Source of the DNA: Polynucleobacter sp. AP-Kaivos-20-H2
Lineage (GTDB): Bacteria; Pseudomonadota; Gammaproteobacteria; Burkholderiales; Burkholderiaceae
Reading direction: 5' to 3'
Assembly (NCBI RefSeq): GCF_018882215.1
Contig: NZ_JACVOX010000004.1
Coordinates: 1-64,000 of the forward strand
DNA: 64,000 bases
The first letter of the stretch is position 1. The number at the start of each line of letters is the position of its first letter. The notes below the pieces were generated by a model that worked only from the letters and a program-made list of their open reading frames with translations, was not told the origin of the DNA and searched no databases. The position numbers were made by a program, and so were the translations under genes. This document shows, piece by piece, positions 7,516 through 15,607 of the stretch.

Positions 7516-7824
7516 CTAATAGGTCACCCGCTGCCAACCGCTAGGGCAGGCCTGTGTCTGTGGATAGTACAGTCCATTTTCAGGGCAATAGGCAGCAGTT
7601 TGGGGCTGCGGAGGATAAACATATTGTGGGGCGTAATAAACGCGCGGCGGCCTGTAGTACGCATTAGCAACAGCCACTCCAGCCACAGCACCAACCGCAA
7701 AAGGCGCCCAACCGCCACGCCAACCACCATATCCACCGTGCCACCTACCACCATGAGCGCTAGCTGAACTAGCCATTCCTGCAAGCATGACTCCTGTAAG
7801 CAGGCATATCAGTAACTTTTTCAT
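7516..7824 (-). CDS. Small exported Gly/Tyr/Pro-rich protein
   Basis: The 102-residue precursor has a good signal peptide (MKKLLICLLTGVMLAGMASSASA). The mature part begins with a His/Gly/Trp-rich stretch, then a short hydrophobic AVGAVAGVAVANAYY segment, a Tyr/Pro-rich stretch, and a C-terminus with two Cys (AYCPENGLYY and QACPSGW). Similar small envelope proteins are frequent in Burkholderiales, and no function is known to me. The ATG at 7824 is chosen because GGGGGTC precedes it; the ATG at 7836 lacks this. Confidence 0.78.
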   Translation of the reverse strand: MKKLLICLLTGVMLAGMASSASAHGGRWHGGYGGWRGGWAPFAVGAVAGVAVANAYYRPPRVYYAPQYVYPPQPQTAAYCPENGLYYPQTQACPSGWQRVTY

Positions 7825-7934
7825 ATCGACCCCCATTTATAAAGGCATTAAGCCCTTTCTTACATAACGGATCAACTTTTAGGTGAGTTGACGCTATCCA
7901 ATTAAATACTTTTGCAGGTATTGATGGGCAGGTC

Positions 7935-8087
7935 TTAAGGGAGCTTTTTCTTCCTACAAGCATCAGAGCAGTATTTGACTGATTCCCAATTTTTAGCCCA
8001 GGATTTTCTCCAAGTCATTTCTTTTTTGCAGACAATACAAATCTTACTTGGGAGAGCGCTTTTATTTCCCTTAAACGTTGTCTTCAT
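7935..8087 (-). CDS. DUF2256 family zinc-ribbon mini-protein
   Basis: Only 50 residues long. The protein reads KTTFKGNKSALPSKICIVCKK at its start and continues with TWRKSWAKNWESVKYC and SDACRKKK. Cys17, Cys20, Cys40 and Cys44 form a CxxC...CxxxC set able to bind one zinc ion. This is the DUF2256 family, typically encoded beside cryptochrome/photolyase genes and of unknown function. The start lies 7 bases after the photolyase stop on the same strand, so translation is probably coupled. A longer overlapping frame (7769-7963) in another phase is a shadow. Confidence 0.88.
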   Translation of the reverse strand: MKTTFKGNKSALPSKICIVCKKEMTWRKSWAKNWESVKYCSDACRKKKLP

Positions 8088-8094
8088 GAGTATT

Positions 8095-9654
8095 TTATAG
8101 CGTGTCGAGCTGATTCAGAATCTTTTGGGCATGCAGCACAATTTCTTTTTGATCTTCATCACTAATTCTTTTGAGGTTAGCCGTCATTAACTTAGTACGC
8201 GGGCTCGCTTCAAATTGCGCGCGATGCTTAATCAAAAAGTTCCAATACAAAGTTGTGACGGGGCATGCCTCTTCCCCATAACGTATCTCAGGCTTGTATT
8301 TACATGAGCCACAATAATTACTCATGCGCTTGATATATGCGCCACTGGCGATATAAGGCTTACTAGTAAACCGTCCGCCATTGGCAAATAAGGCCATCCC
8401 AGCCGTATTAGGCAACTCCACCCATTCAATCGCATCTACGTAAATCGCCAGATACCAATCGCACACTTCTTGAGGCAGGATTTCTGCTAGAAGTGCAAAG
8501 TTCCCCGTCACCATTAAACGCTGAATATGGTGTGCATAACCATATTGCAATGTTTGACCAATAGCATCTTGCATACAAGTCATCTGGGTCTGCCCAGTCC
8601 AATACCATTTGGGCAATGAGCGCTGATGTTGATAGTAGTTATCTTGCGCCATCTTTGGCATATCAAGGTAATACATACCCCTGACAAATTCACGCCAGCC
8701 TAATATTTGCCGAATGAAACCTTCGATTGTTGATAGATCCAATACATACTTTTTCCAAGCAATGATGACCGTATCAATCACCTCGCGAGGATTTAGTAGC
8801 TTTAGGTTTAATGCGCTCGACAAAATTGAATGCCACCCAAACGGCGTATCCGTCCACATAGCATCTTGATACACACCGAAGTTTCTGAGGCGATATTCGA
8901 CAAAATACTCAAGAGCTTGTAGAGCCTGGCCTCGGGTAACAGGCCAGTTAAATGATTCCAGGGATCCGGGGTGCTCTGGGTAAGTCTTTGCAACGAATTC
9001 CAATACTTCATTGGTAATCGCATCTACTTCAAACGCCGCAGGAGCATCGATGATGCCCGGCCCCTTCTTGGGATAGGGCTTGCGATTATCTTGATCAAAA
9101 TTCCACTGACCCCCCTCGGGATTGCCATCTGCACCTATCAACACATGGTGCTTCTTGCGCATTAGGCGGTAAAAATACTCCAGCCTGAGTTCTTTCTTGT
9201 TTGCTGTCCACTCCACAAACTCTTGACGCGAGCAATAGAAATGCCCATCCTCAAGCATCTCCAGCTCAATGTTGAGCTCTTTTGCTAATACCTCAATCGC
9301 CTGCTTTAGACGCCACTCACCGGGTTCCACGCAAACTAAACGCATTACTTTCTTGTGCAGGATGTGCTCCTTAAGAACCTCGACAAGCGTTAGAGACGCA
9401 CCTTGAACGTAAGTCAGTGGATATTCCAGCTTTTTCAACTCTACTGCGAAGTGACGCATCGCCGATAGAAATAAAGCAATTTTGGCTTTATGGGACCAAA
9501 CGTACTGAGCCTCATTAGCCGATTCAATCATGATGATTTCATCTGCTTGAGGATCAAAGCCTCGTAATGCGGCGCTCTGTAAATCGAGCTGATCGCCCAG
9601 AATCAGAACTAAGCGCTGAGACTCCTTGGTTTGCTGCTTGCTTTGGCGCTTCAT
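8095..9654 (-). CDS. Iron-sulphur bacterial (6-4) photolyase / cryptochrome-like protein
   Basis: The 519-residue protein belongs to the FeS-BCP branch of the photolyase/cryptochrome family (COG3046), which uses FAD, a ribolumazine antenna and a 4Fe-4S cluster; characterised members such as Agrobacterium PhrB repair (6-4) photoproducts using light. Cys360, Cys448, Cys451 and Cys464 have the same spacing as the four PhrB cluster ligands. The adjacent histidines 375-376 in YAHHIQRL match the PhrB active-site pair. The N-terminal alpha/beta domain begins RLVLILGDQLD. It overlaps the upstream TIGR03643 gene by 4 bases (ATGA) and is followed by the DUF2256 gene, so the three form one operon. Repair rather than signalling is inferred from these residues. 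Confidence 0.92.
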   Translation of the reverse strand: MKRQSKQQTKESQRLVLILGDQLDLQSAALRGFDPQADEIIMIESANEAQYVWSHKAKIALFLSAMRHFAVELKKLEYPLTYVQGASLTLVEVLKEHILHKKVMRLVCVEPGEWRLKQAIEVLAKELNIELEMLEDGHFYCSRQEFVEWTANKKELRLEYFYRLMRKKHHVLIGADGNPEGGQWNFDQDNRKPYPKKGPGIIDAPAAFEVDAITNEVLEFVAKTYPEHPGSLESFNWPVTRGQALQALEYFVEYRLRNFGVYQDAMWTDTPFGWHSILSSALNLKLLNPREVIDTVIIAWKKYVLDLSTIEGFIRQILGWREFVRGMYYLDMPKMAQDNYYQHQRSLPKWYWTGQTQMTCMQDAIGQTLQYGYAHHIQRLMVTGNFALLAEILPQEVCDWYLAIYVDAIEWVELPNTAGMALFANGGRFTSKPYIASGAYIKRMSNYCGSCKYKPEIRYGEEACPVTTLYWNFLIKHRAQFEASPRTKLMTANLKRISDEDQKEIVLHAQKILNQLDTL

Positions 9655-9920
9655 TTATTTTTATATTGAGTGGGGCAATAGGCCCGAGTGACATCTTCAC
9701 TGCGTAAGGCGCTATGTTTTGTTGCCCTTCCAGTTACCCGCTTGCGCCAAAGTTCAAAGGAGCTGCGTTTTAGCTCCTTACGCATGATGGCAATCACCTG
9801 AGGCTCACCCAAGCCGAAGGTCTTCTCAATCGCATCAAATGGTGTGCGATCCTCCCAGGCCATTTCAATAAGGCGAGATAAATCGGGCTCTGCGAGGGTC
9901 CTAGGAGCTAGCTTTGGCAT
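9651..9920 (-). CDS. TIGR03643 family protein
   Basis: The 89-residue protein matches the TIGR03643 family by its LSRLIEMAWEDRTPFDAIE and GLGEPQVIAIMRKELK segments, which look like a helix-turn-helix-type small domain, then an Arg-rich C-terminus (LWRKRVTGRATKH). Its function is unknown. Family members are often found with cryptochrome-type genes. Here the stop overlaps the photolyase start by 4 bases, arguing for translational coupling in a photolyase operon. Confidence 0.85.
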   Translation of the reverse strand: MPKLAPRTLAEPDLSRLIEMAWEDRTPFDAIEKTFGLGEPQVIAIMRKELKRSSFELWRKRVTGRATKHSALRSEDVTRAYCPTQYKNK

Positions 9921-9961
9921 CCTGCAATTTTAAGACTTATTCAATAAACTAGCTTGAGCCC

Positions 9962-10312
9962 ATGATTGGAAAAATTCGTCAAAAACTGATTTCCCAAGAA
10001 ATCCCAGCGATACAAAAGCCGGCGGTAATCATTTGCCCTATTTGCGATCGACCCATCCCAGATTCACAGAAGGATGCGCACCACCTCATCCCCAAATCTA
10101 AGGGTGGGAAAACTACCGAGCACCTTCACCGCATTTGCCACAAGCAAATACATGCCTTATTTAGTGAATCAGAATTAGCTCAGCAATACCATCATGCTCA
10201 GATCCTGAAAGAGCACCCAGAAATGAAGAAATTTATTCAATGGGTCAAAGACAAGCCCAATTCTTTTTATGAAAAAACTCGTAAGAGCGCACGCTTGAAA
10301 GACTCTTATTAA
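9962..10312 (+). CDS. HNH nuclease family protein
   Basis: The 116-residue protein carries a compact HNH domain: CPIC (Cys25, Cys28), DAHHLIPKSKGG (His40-His41), then LHRICHKQIH (Cys59, His60, His64). Cys25, Cys28, Cys59 and a following His would hold structural zinc, and His40/His41 is the general-base region. No other domain is present, so DNA or RNA targeting is unknown. It is transcribed divergently from the photolyase operon, 41 bases away, so promoters may overlap. No methylase or phage gene is nearby. Confidence 0.82.
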   Translation: MIGKIRQKLISQEIPAIQKPAVIICPICDRPIPDSQKDAHHLIPKSKGGKTTEHLHRICHKQIHALFSESELAQQYHHAQILKEHPEMKKFIQWVKDKPNSFYEKTRKSARLKDSY

Positions 10313-10487
10313 GTATTCACTTTGCCCTATTTAAGTGCATTGAAGAGTTTAATTGACCTATTAGCGACTCAAGAACCTTTTTTAAAGGGCATTAAAGAGA
10401 GATCAATCTAAACCCCTCTTTGGTGCATAGGATTTGAAGTTGTGCAAAGCCAAATTTCGTTCTAATTATTAAAACTTAAGATGTGGC

Positions 10488-10706
10488 ATGCGTATAAAAA
10501 TTACAAAGAGCCTGGTATTACCGGCCCAAATACTCGAGACCGAAAGCATCCCTGAGGCACTTTTCCCTGAGGGGGATTATCTTGCCAACCTCACCCCTGA
10601 TGGGAAGATTGAGGTGATCAATACACGGAAAATAAAAGCTCTTTTTTCTTTCTCGCAATTTAGAGAAAGAGTCTCGCTAGGTGAATTTATTGTGATGGAG
10701 GCCTGA
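10488..10706 (+). CDS. Small hypothetical protein
   Basis: I do not recognise this 72-residue protein. It lacks a signal peptide and membrane segments. The composition (alternating beta-type segments such as IKITKSLVLPAQIL and YLANLTPDGKIEVINTRKI) looks like a folded small domain rather than chance. No strong ribosome-binding site precedes the ATG. It converges with 10716-11093, with 9 bases between stops. Confidence 0.42.
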   Translation: MRIKITKSLVLPAQILETESIPEALFPEGDYLANLTPDGKIEVINTRKIKALFSFSQFRERVSLGEFIVMEA

Positions 10707-10715
10707 GATCGAATC

Positions 10716-11093
10716 TCAGTGGGCTAAATCTAGACTCACTACAACCGCTGTCATTGCAGCAACAGATTCAAATGCTTTTGAATTAACGCCACTAGTATCA
10801 ACATCCTCCCAGTTGAACTCCAAGGAGAAATGGGCAGACTCGACAATCAGCTCATAACTAGTAGACACCTTATTGCTCTCAACCCCCTTTAGCTCATCAC
10901 TCAGAGGAACGCGTAAGGACTCGATAGCAGCAATTAATGTACTCACCTCATTACCCGTTAACTCTCGGGTACGCAGCACATCATCTGTTCGCTTAATAGA
11001 AATCTTGGAGACCTCATCAATCGTCACCTCGTATTGGTTAAGACCCAGATCTTCCCAAACAGTTAATTCCAGAGCAATCGGATATGTTTTCAT
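10716..11093 (-). CDS. Conserved-looking hypothetical protein
   Basis: A 125-residue protein of unknown function, acidic and without signal peptide or membrane segments. The C-terminal half contains an Ala/Val-rich helix (KAFESVAAMTAVVVSLDLAH). It starts at an ATG whose first base is the last base of the upstream stop (TGATG), so it is translationally coupled to 11093-11320. A TTG at 11096 is an alternative first codon. Confidence 0.6.
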   Translation of the reverse strand: MKTYPIALELTVWEDLGLNQYEVTIDEVSKISIKRTDDVLRTRELTGNEVSTLIAAIESLRVPLSDELKGVESNKVSTSYELIVESAHFSLEFNWEDVDTSGVNSKAFESVAAMTAVVVSLDLAH

Positions 11094-11320
11094 CAATCTA
11101 CCTCGTCAACATGGGGTTCGTCAAAATGCGTCTTTTGAGGCCGAAGCTTTACTGCTAGCTGAGTCCATTTACTTTGATGGATTCGGTAATCGCAATCCTC
11201 AGCATGATTCTCTAGCAAACCAAAAATGATGGTAGTCGGGATTTTGCAATGAAGGCAGCGATAAGCATGTTGATGCTCTTCAATCTTCTCTTGGGGGTAG
11301 TCGATATAAAACGGTTTCAA
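11093..11320 (-). CDS. Small putative zinc-binding protein
   Basis: This 75-residue protein is not one I can name. It contains CLHC (residues about 22-25) followed by HAEDCDYRIH, which together could bind a metal. It is Glu/His/Lys rich and ends in DEPHVDEVD. Its stop overlaps the next gene start by one base (TGATG), so the two unknown proteins are probably made together and may interact. Confidence 0.6.
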   Translation of the reverse strand: MKPFYIDYPQEKIEEHQHAYRCLHCKIPTTIIFGLLENHAEDCDYRIHQSKWTQLAVKLRPQKTHFDEPHVDEVD

Positions 11321-11413
11321 TTTGAGCCCCTTTTTTTTCTTAGCTAGATCAGGTTAATAAAACCATCTTACACCTGAGCTTTATTAAAGTGGGATTCATT
11401 TGAAGGTATATAT

Positions 11414-12643
11414 CTACCCCTCAAGCTCACCTTCCCATTTAGAGATAACGGCCGTTGCCAAGCCATTACCCAATACATTGGTTGCCGAACGCGCCATATC
11501 CAAGAAGTGATCTACCCCAAGGATCAATAGGACGCCCGCTTCTGGCAAGTTAAATTGGGATAGGGTTGCAGCAATGACCACCAATGAGGCTCGCGGTACG
11601 CCCGCTATCCCCTTTGAGGTGATCATTAACACTAGCAACATCAAGAGCTGTTGGCTGAGCTCCATCTCAATACCGTAGACCTGCGCAATAAAGATTGCAG
11701 CAAATGTGCAATACATCATCGACCCATCTAAGTTAAAGGAATATCCCACCGGCAAAACAAAAGAAGCAATTTTGTTTTTACAGCCAAAGCGCTCCACTCT
11801 CTCTAAAGTCATTGGATAAGCCGCTTCTGAACTCGCCGTCGTAAACGCAAGTAAAGCCGGCTCACGCAACATCTTCACTAAAGTCCAAGTGCGATTTTTT
11901 AATACCAAGGAACTAATCAGAATGATGACGATCCATAAGGTGAAAATAGCAGCATAAAAACTCAGCATGAATTTTCCGTAGGTCATCAATATGCTGACAC
12001 CATTTTCAGCAATGACGGAAGAAACTGCCGAGAAGACTGCGATAGGAGCCATCTTCATCACTGCAGTCGTAATCTTGAGCATGATGTGGGAGAGCATATC
12101 CAGATTACGAATGAACTCATCCGCTCTAGCTCCCATGCCTGCTGCGCCAACCCCAAAGAAAACAGCAAAAACTACGATCTGCAAGATCTCGTTTTTAGCC
12201 ATCGCATCAAAGATGCTGACCGGGAAAATATGTCTCACAAAATCTGGAAAATTAAGGCTCGCTTTATTTAATCCAGTATTGGCCGCGATCTCCGGCAGAG
12301 TTAATTCCACACCAACACCCGGATGCAGAATATTGACCATGACCAAGCCCAGCAATAAAGAAACCAGCGACATAGAAATAAACCAAGAGAAGGTTTTTAA
12401 ACCCACTCTACCGATAGTCGAGGCATCACCCATTTTGGCTATACCAACAACCAAGGTGGCAAATACCAAGGGAGCAATGATCATCTTAATCAAACGCAAA
12501 AAGACATCCGTCAAGATTGAAATGTAAAGGACGTACTGATCGGGGAAAGAAGTTCCTGCACCGTATAAGTTGACAAGATAGCCAACCAAGACACCCAAGA
12601 CCATCGCCCCTAGAATAAAGTGAGTTAGCTTTTTAGAGTTCAT
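11414..12643 (-). CDS. Dicarboxylate/amino acid:cation symporter (DAACS/DctA-GltP family)
   Basis: The 409-residue inner-membrane protein belongs to the sodium/proton-coupled glutamate/dicarboxylate symporter family. Family landmarks include the N-terminal LIKMIIAPLVFATLVVGI, the Ser-rich reentrant loop FTTASSEAAYP, the helix FVLPVGYSFNLDGSMMY and the second loop TSKGIAGVPRAS, followed by DHFLDMARSATNVLGNG. ATG 12643 gives the normal N-terminus; the open frame extends to 12685 with non-conserved residues. C4-dicarboxylates or acidic amino acids are likely substrates, but sequence does not separate them. It is a single-gene unit. Confidence 0.92.
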   Translation of the reverse strand: MNSKKLTHFILGAMVLGVLVGYLVNLYGAGTSFPDQYVLYISILTDVFLRLIKMIIAPLVFATLVVGIAKMGDASTIGRVGLKTFSWFISMSLVSLLLGLVMVNILHPGVGVELTLPEIAANTGLNKASLNFPDFVRHIFPVSIFDAMAKNEILQIVVFAVFFGVGAAGMGARADEFIRNLDMLSHIMLKITTAVMKMAPIAVFSAVSSVIAENGVSILMTYGKFMLSFYAAIFTLWIVIILISSLVLKNRTWTLVKMLREPALLAFTTASSEAAYPMTLERVERFGCKNKIASFVLPVGYSFNLDGSMMYCTFAAIFIAQVYGIEMELSQQLLMLLVLMITSKGIAGVPRASLVVIAATLSQFNLPEAGVLLILGVDHFLDMARSATNVLGNGLATAVISKWEGELEG

Positions 12644-12762
12644 GGACGGCCTAATAAATGAGGGGAACAGAAAGATTCTACCCATCTTTAGGCTTGCTAG
12701 AGGTCAACCAAGACTGAAAAAGTTGATAATGAGCGATTGAACATACTTCTTGGAAGATAAAT

Positions 12763-13428
12763 ATGCTCCCTTGCATTGAATTGGAAACTAGCCCGAATCC
12801 AACAGCTGCCGTTATCTGGTTGCATGGTCTTGGAGCCGACGGCAATGATTTTGTACCTATCATTCCTGAGTTAAAACTAGCTGGATGCCCTGGCATTCGC
12901 TTTGTGTTTCCCAGCGCCCCAAGCATGCCCGTCACCGTTAATGGTGGCTACGTCATGCCAGCCTGGTATGACATCATTGGCAGAAACCTGATGGATCAAG
13001 AAGATGCGGCAGGCATTCAAAAATCGGCAGCGGCGATTGTTCAGTTAATCGAAAAAGAGGCTGAGCGCGGGATTGCCTATGACAAGATTGTGTTGGCTGG
13101 CTTTTCTCAAGGGTGTGCAATGGCCTTGCATATTGGCTTACGTTTTCCACACAAACTTGCCGGCATTATTGCCCTGTCAGGCTACCTACCCTTAGCAATG
13201 ACTGCCAATATTGAAAAGCATACTGCCAATGTTAAGACACCGATCTTTATGGCACATGGCACATATGATCCCGTGGTTGCTCTTGATCGCGCCCAAGCAT
13301 CGCATGCCTTACTAGAACAAATGGGTTATCAAGTAGATTGGAATGAATATCCCATGGAACACTCCGTTAATCATGAAGAGCTCATGGATATCTCGCGCTT
13401 CTTGCAAGAAGTATTAGCAGCTAAATAA
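12763..13428 (+). CDS. Carboxylesterase / phospholipase, alpha/beta hydrolase
   Basis: The 221-residue cytoplasmic hydrolase belongs to the phospholipase/carboxylesterase family (COG0400). Visible are the oxyanion-hole segment WLHGLGADGNDF, the nucleophile elbow GFSQGCAMA with the catalytic Ser, the Asp in AHGTYDPVV and the His in EHSVNHEE. Length is typical. Natural substrates are short-chain esters or acyl thioesters in characterised relatives. The start follows GGAAGA. It converges with the TauE/SafE gene with an 8-base overlap of coding ends. Confidence 0.92.
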   Translation: MLPCIELETSPNPTAAVIWLHGLGADGNDFVPIIPELKLAGCPGIRFVFPSAPSMPVTVNGGYVMPAWYDIIGRNLMDQEDAAGIQKSAAAIVQLIEKEAERGIAYDKIVLAGFSQGCAMALHIGLRFPHKLAGIIALSGYLPLAMTANIEKHTANVKTPIFMAHGTYDPVVALDRAQASHALLEQMGYQVDWNEYPMEHSVNHEELMDISRFLQEVLAAK

Positions 13429-14206
13429 GCCCATCCGAAATTAACTTGATACTGGCAATCAGCAAAAAGAATCTTACTGTTCGGTAGTACCATTTCATTG
13501 AGATTCTTTTAGCAAGATAAAAGCCAAAATAGACACCTACTGGTGCACAAGGCAACAAGATGATTGAGGTTGCCAATTGCTTGTAATTTAATAGATCTAA
13601 ATAGGCATAAGGCCCCAGCTTCCCAAAATTCATAACCGTGAAAAAGACTCCTAAGGTCGAGGTGTAAACCATTGGCAAGAGCTTTTCTCTGAGCATGTAC
13701 ACCGTAATCGGTGGCCCACCAATATGTGCAACAAAGGAAGTAAAGCCAGACGTCAACCCCATAGCTCTCCCAAGCCAAGGATAGGACTTTGTCTCCTTCG
13801 CCTCTATGCGAGACATAGCAAGATTCTGAATCAAAAAGAGGAGGGTAAAAATACCAATCGACAGTGTCAATACCTGAGGCGTGATGGCAGTAAAGAAAAT
13901 CATTCCCAACAGAAGACCTGCTATGGCCGGCGGAATAACAATCTTAAGAATGCCCCAGTTCGCATTTTGAATGTATCGACGCAAACCCACTAAATCAATC
14001 ACAATTAAGAGTGGCAGCATGATTGCTAAGGCTTCATTAATTGGAGCTTGGCTAGCCATCAAAGGTAGCGAGAGAGTGCCAAGCCCAGCGCCAAAGCCGC
14101 TTTTAGATATACCCAGAATGGTCACGCTGATGACCGCACATACAAAAAAAGCAAGTGAATGTGCGTGAAAAGATTGCTCCAGGGAGGTAAAGAGTAAATC
14201 AAGCAT
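13421..14206 (-). CDS. TauE/SafE family membrane transporter
   Basis: A 261-residue integral membrane protein with about eight hydrophobic segments and the family repeats GISKSGFGAGLGTLSLPLMA (first half) and GFTSFVAHIGGPPITVYML (second half). The family exports sulphite, sulphoacetate or related anions. Substrate is unassigned here and no sulphur-metabolism gene is adjacent. It is 9 bases downstream of the Nramp-type gene on the same strand, so cotranscription is likely. Confidence 0.9.
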   Translation of the reverse strand: MLDLLFTSLEQSFHAHSLAFFVCAVISVTILGISKSGFGAGLGTLSLPLMASQAPINEALAIMLPLLIVIDLVGLRRYIQNANWGILKIVIPPAIAGLLLGMIFFTAITPQVLTLSIGIFTLLFLIQNLAMSRIEAKETKSYPWLGRAMGLTSGFTSFVAHIGGPPITVYMLREKLLPMVYTSTLGVFFTVMNFGKLGPYAYLDLLNYKQLATSIILLPCAPVGVYFGFYLAKRISMKWYYRTVRFFLLIASIKLISDGLI

Positions 14207-14215
14207 CCAGCGATC

Positions 14216-15493
14216 TTACCAAGCTATGAATAGGTAGGCAGCGGCTACGGCCATAAAGCCTGTAGCTAGCCATCCGAAAATCCTCATGCTCAAAGAGGCG
14301 ACATGAGCCCCCATCACAGACTGTTTTGATGACAAAACCATAATGGCCACCATGAGTGGTACAGCGACAATCCCATTGATTACCGCACTCCAAAACAAGG
14401 CTTTCATAGGGCTAATGGGCGAGTATTGAATCGCGAGGGCAATCAACACGCTCAAGGCAATGATGGCGTAAAACTTGCTTGCTTGAGCAGCGCTATCTTC
14501 CAAGCTAGAGCGCCAGCCAAATACTTCTGACAAAGCATAGGCAGCCGAACCAGCAAGAACGGGCACACCCATCAGCCCGACGCCCAAGATCCCCAGTGCA
14601 AAAAGCAGAAAAGTAAACTCGCCGGCGAGAGGTCTCAGTGCTGATGCAGCTTGAGCAGCAGTATTGATATCGCGTATGCCTGCAGCATAAAGAGTTACTG
14701 CTGTAGCGAGAATAATGCAGTACGCAGCCACATTGGAGTACAACATGCCGCTCCAAGTATCCCAACGAATTCTTCTGAGCTCTGCAGCGACCACCGCGGG
14801 ATTTTTCTGTTCAAAGAGACTGGGCTGACCACGCAAGTTCATATCCTCCACTTCCTGGGAGGATTGCCAAAAAAATAAATAAGGGCTGATAGTAGTGCCA
14901 AAGATTCCAACCACTACGGCGGCCGAATCTGCACTCCAGGTCAGTTGAGGGAAGAAGGTACTCCAGATCACATCACCCCAAGGAATATGCACCGTAAAAA
15001 GGACGGCGCCATATGCCAGTAGGGAAAGTGATAACCACTTTAAAAAGAAAACATAGTGGCGATAAGGAATCAGTATCTGCAAAATCAAAGTCAACAATAC
15101 AAAGATGCCGGTCATGATGTGCCAATTAATGCCTGTAACCAATTGGGCCACTTCACCCATTGCAGCAATATCTGCAGCAATATTGAGAACATTGGCAATC
15201 AATAGCAGCAACACTAGAGCAACCAATACAACCGGCGGAAAAGCCAACTTCATATTGGCGGATAAACCACGGCCAGTCACCCTGCCGATACGAGCGCATA
15301 ACACTTGGATTGTCGACATTAAAGGGTATGCAAATGGCATTGTCCAAAGCATATTTAAACCAAATTGCGCACCCGCTTGAGAATAAGTGACGATCCCACT
15401 TGGATCATCATCCGCTACACCCGTCACCAATCCCGGACCTACCCGAGATAAAGGATGTTGCTTAATGCGGACCCAGATTTCCGAGAGATTCAT
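14216..15493 (-). CDS. Nramp-related divalent metal transporter with altered metal site
   Basis: The 425-residue protein has the eleven-helix layout of the Nramp (SLC11) family. Canonical Nramps coordinate metal through DPGN in helix 1 and MPH in helix 6. Here helix 1 reads DDDPSGI (Asp30-Pro31-Ser32-Gly33) and helix 6 reads TTISPYLFF (Ser203-Pro204-Tyr205). Thus Asp and both helix-breaking Pro remain, while Asn, Met and His are replaced. Nramp relatives lacking the selective Met have been described as Mg2+ transporters, so manganese or iron specificity should not be assumed. It starts MNLSEIWVRIKQHP and lies upstream of the TauE/SafE gene in an apparent two-gene operon. Confidence 0.88.
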   Translation of the reverse strand: MNLSEIWVRIKQHPLSRVGPGLVTGVADDDPSGIVTYSQAGAQFGLNMLWTMPFAYPLMSTIQVLCARIGRVTGRGLSANMKLAFPPVVLVALVLLLLIANVLNIAADIAAMGEVAQLVTGINWHIMTGIFVLLTLILQILIPYRHYVFFLKWLSLSLLAYGAVLFTVHIPWGDVIWSTFFPQLTWSADSAAVVVGIFGTTISPYLFFWQSSQEVEDMNLRGQPSLFEQKNPAVVAAELRRIRWDTWSGMLYSNVAAYCIILATAVTLYAAGIRDINTAAQAASALRPLAGEFTFLLFALGILGVGLMGVPVLAGSAAYALSEVFGWRSSLEDSAAQASKFYAIIALSVLIALAIQYSPISPMKALFWSAVINGIVAVPLMVAIMVLSSKQSVMGAHVASLSMRIFGWLATGFMAVAAAYLFIAW

Positions 15494-15560
15494 ATGGGTT
15501 GCGGTGAAAAGATCATCCTTTGAGTGTAGTCTTTAATAGAGAGCTCAGGAGGATCCGCCC

Positions 15561-15588
15561 AAAAGAAAAGGGCTCATACAGAGCCCTT
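15561..15588 (-). terminator. Rho-independent terminator after the TRAP binding-protein gene
   Basis: The 8-bp stem (15568-15575 with 15581-15588) is followed on the minus strand by TTCTTTT. It lies 20 bases after the stop of the TRAP binding protein. Confidence 0.85.
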
Positions 15589-15607
15589 ATGCTGATTGCT
15601 TTCACTC

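Noticed and set aside
7769-7963. A 64-codon frame on the minus strand near the DUF2256 gene
   Set aside because: Its translation has no family look and it overlaps both the small exported protein and the DUF2256 frame, which is clearly real.
13724-13993. Long plus-strand frame inside the TauE/SafE gene
   Set aside because: It is antisense to a well supported membrane protein and shows no domain.
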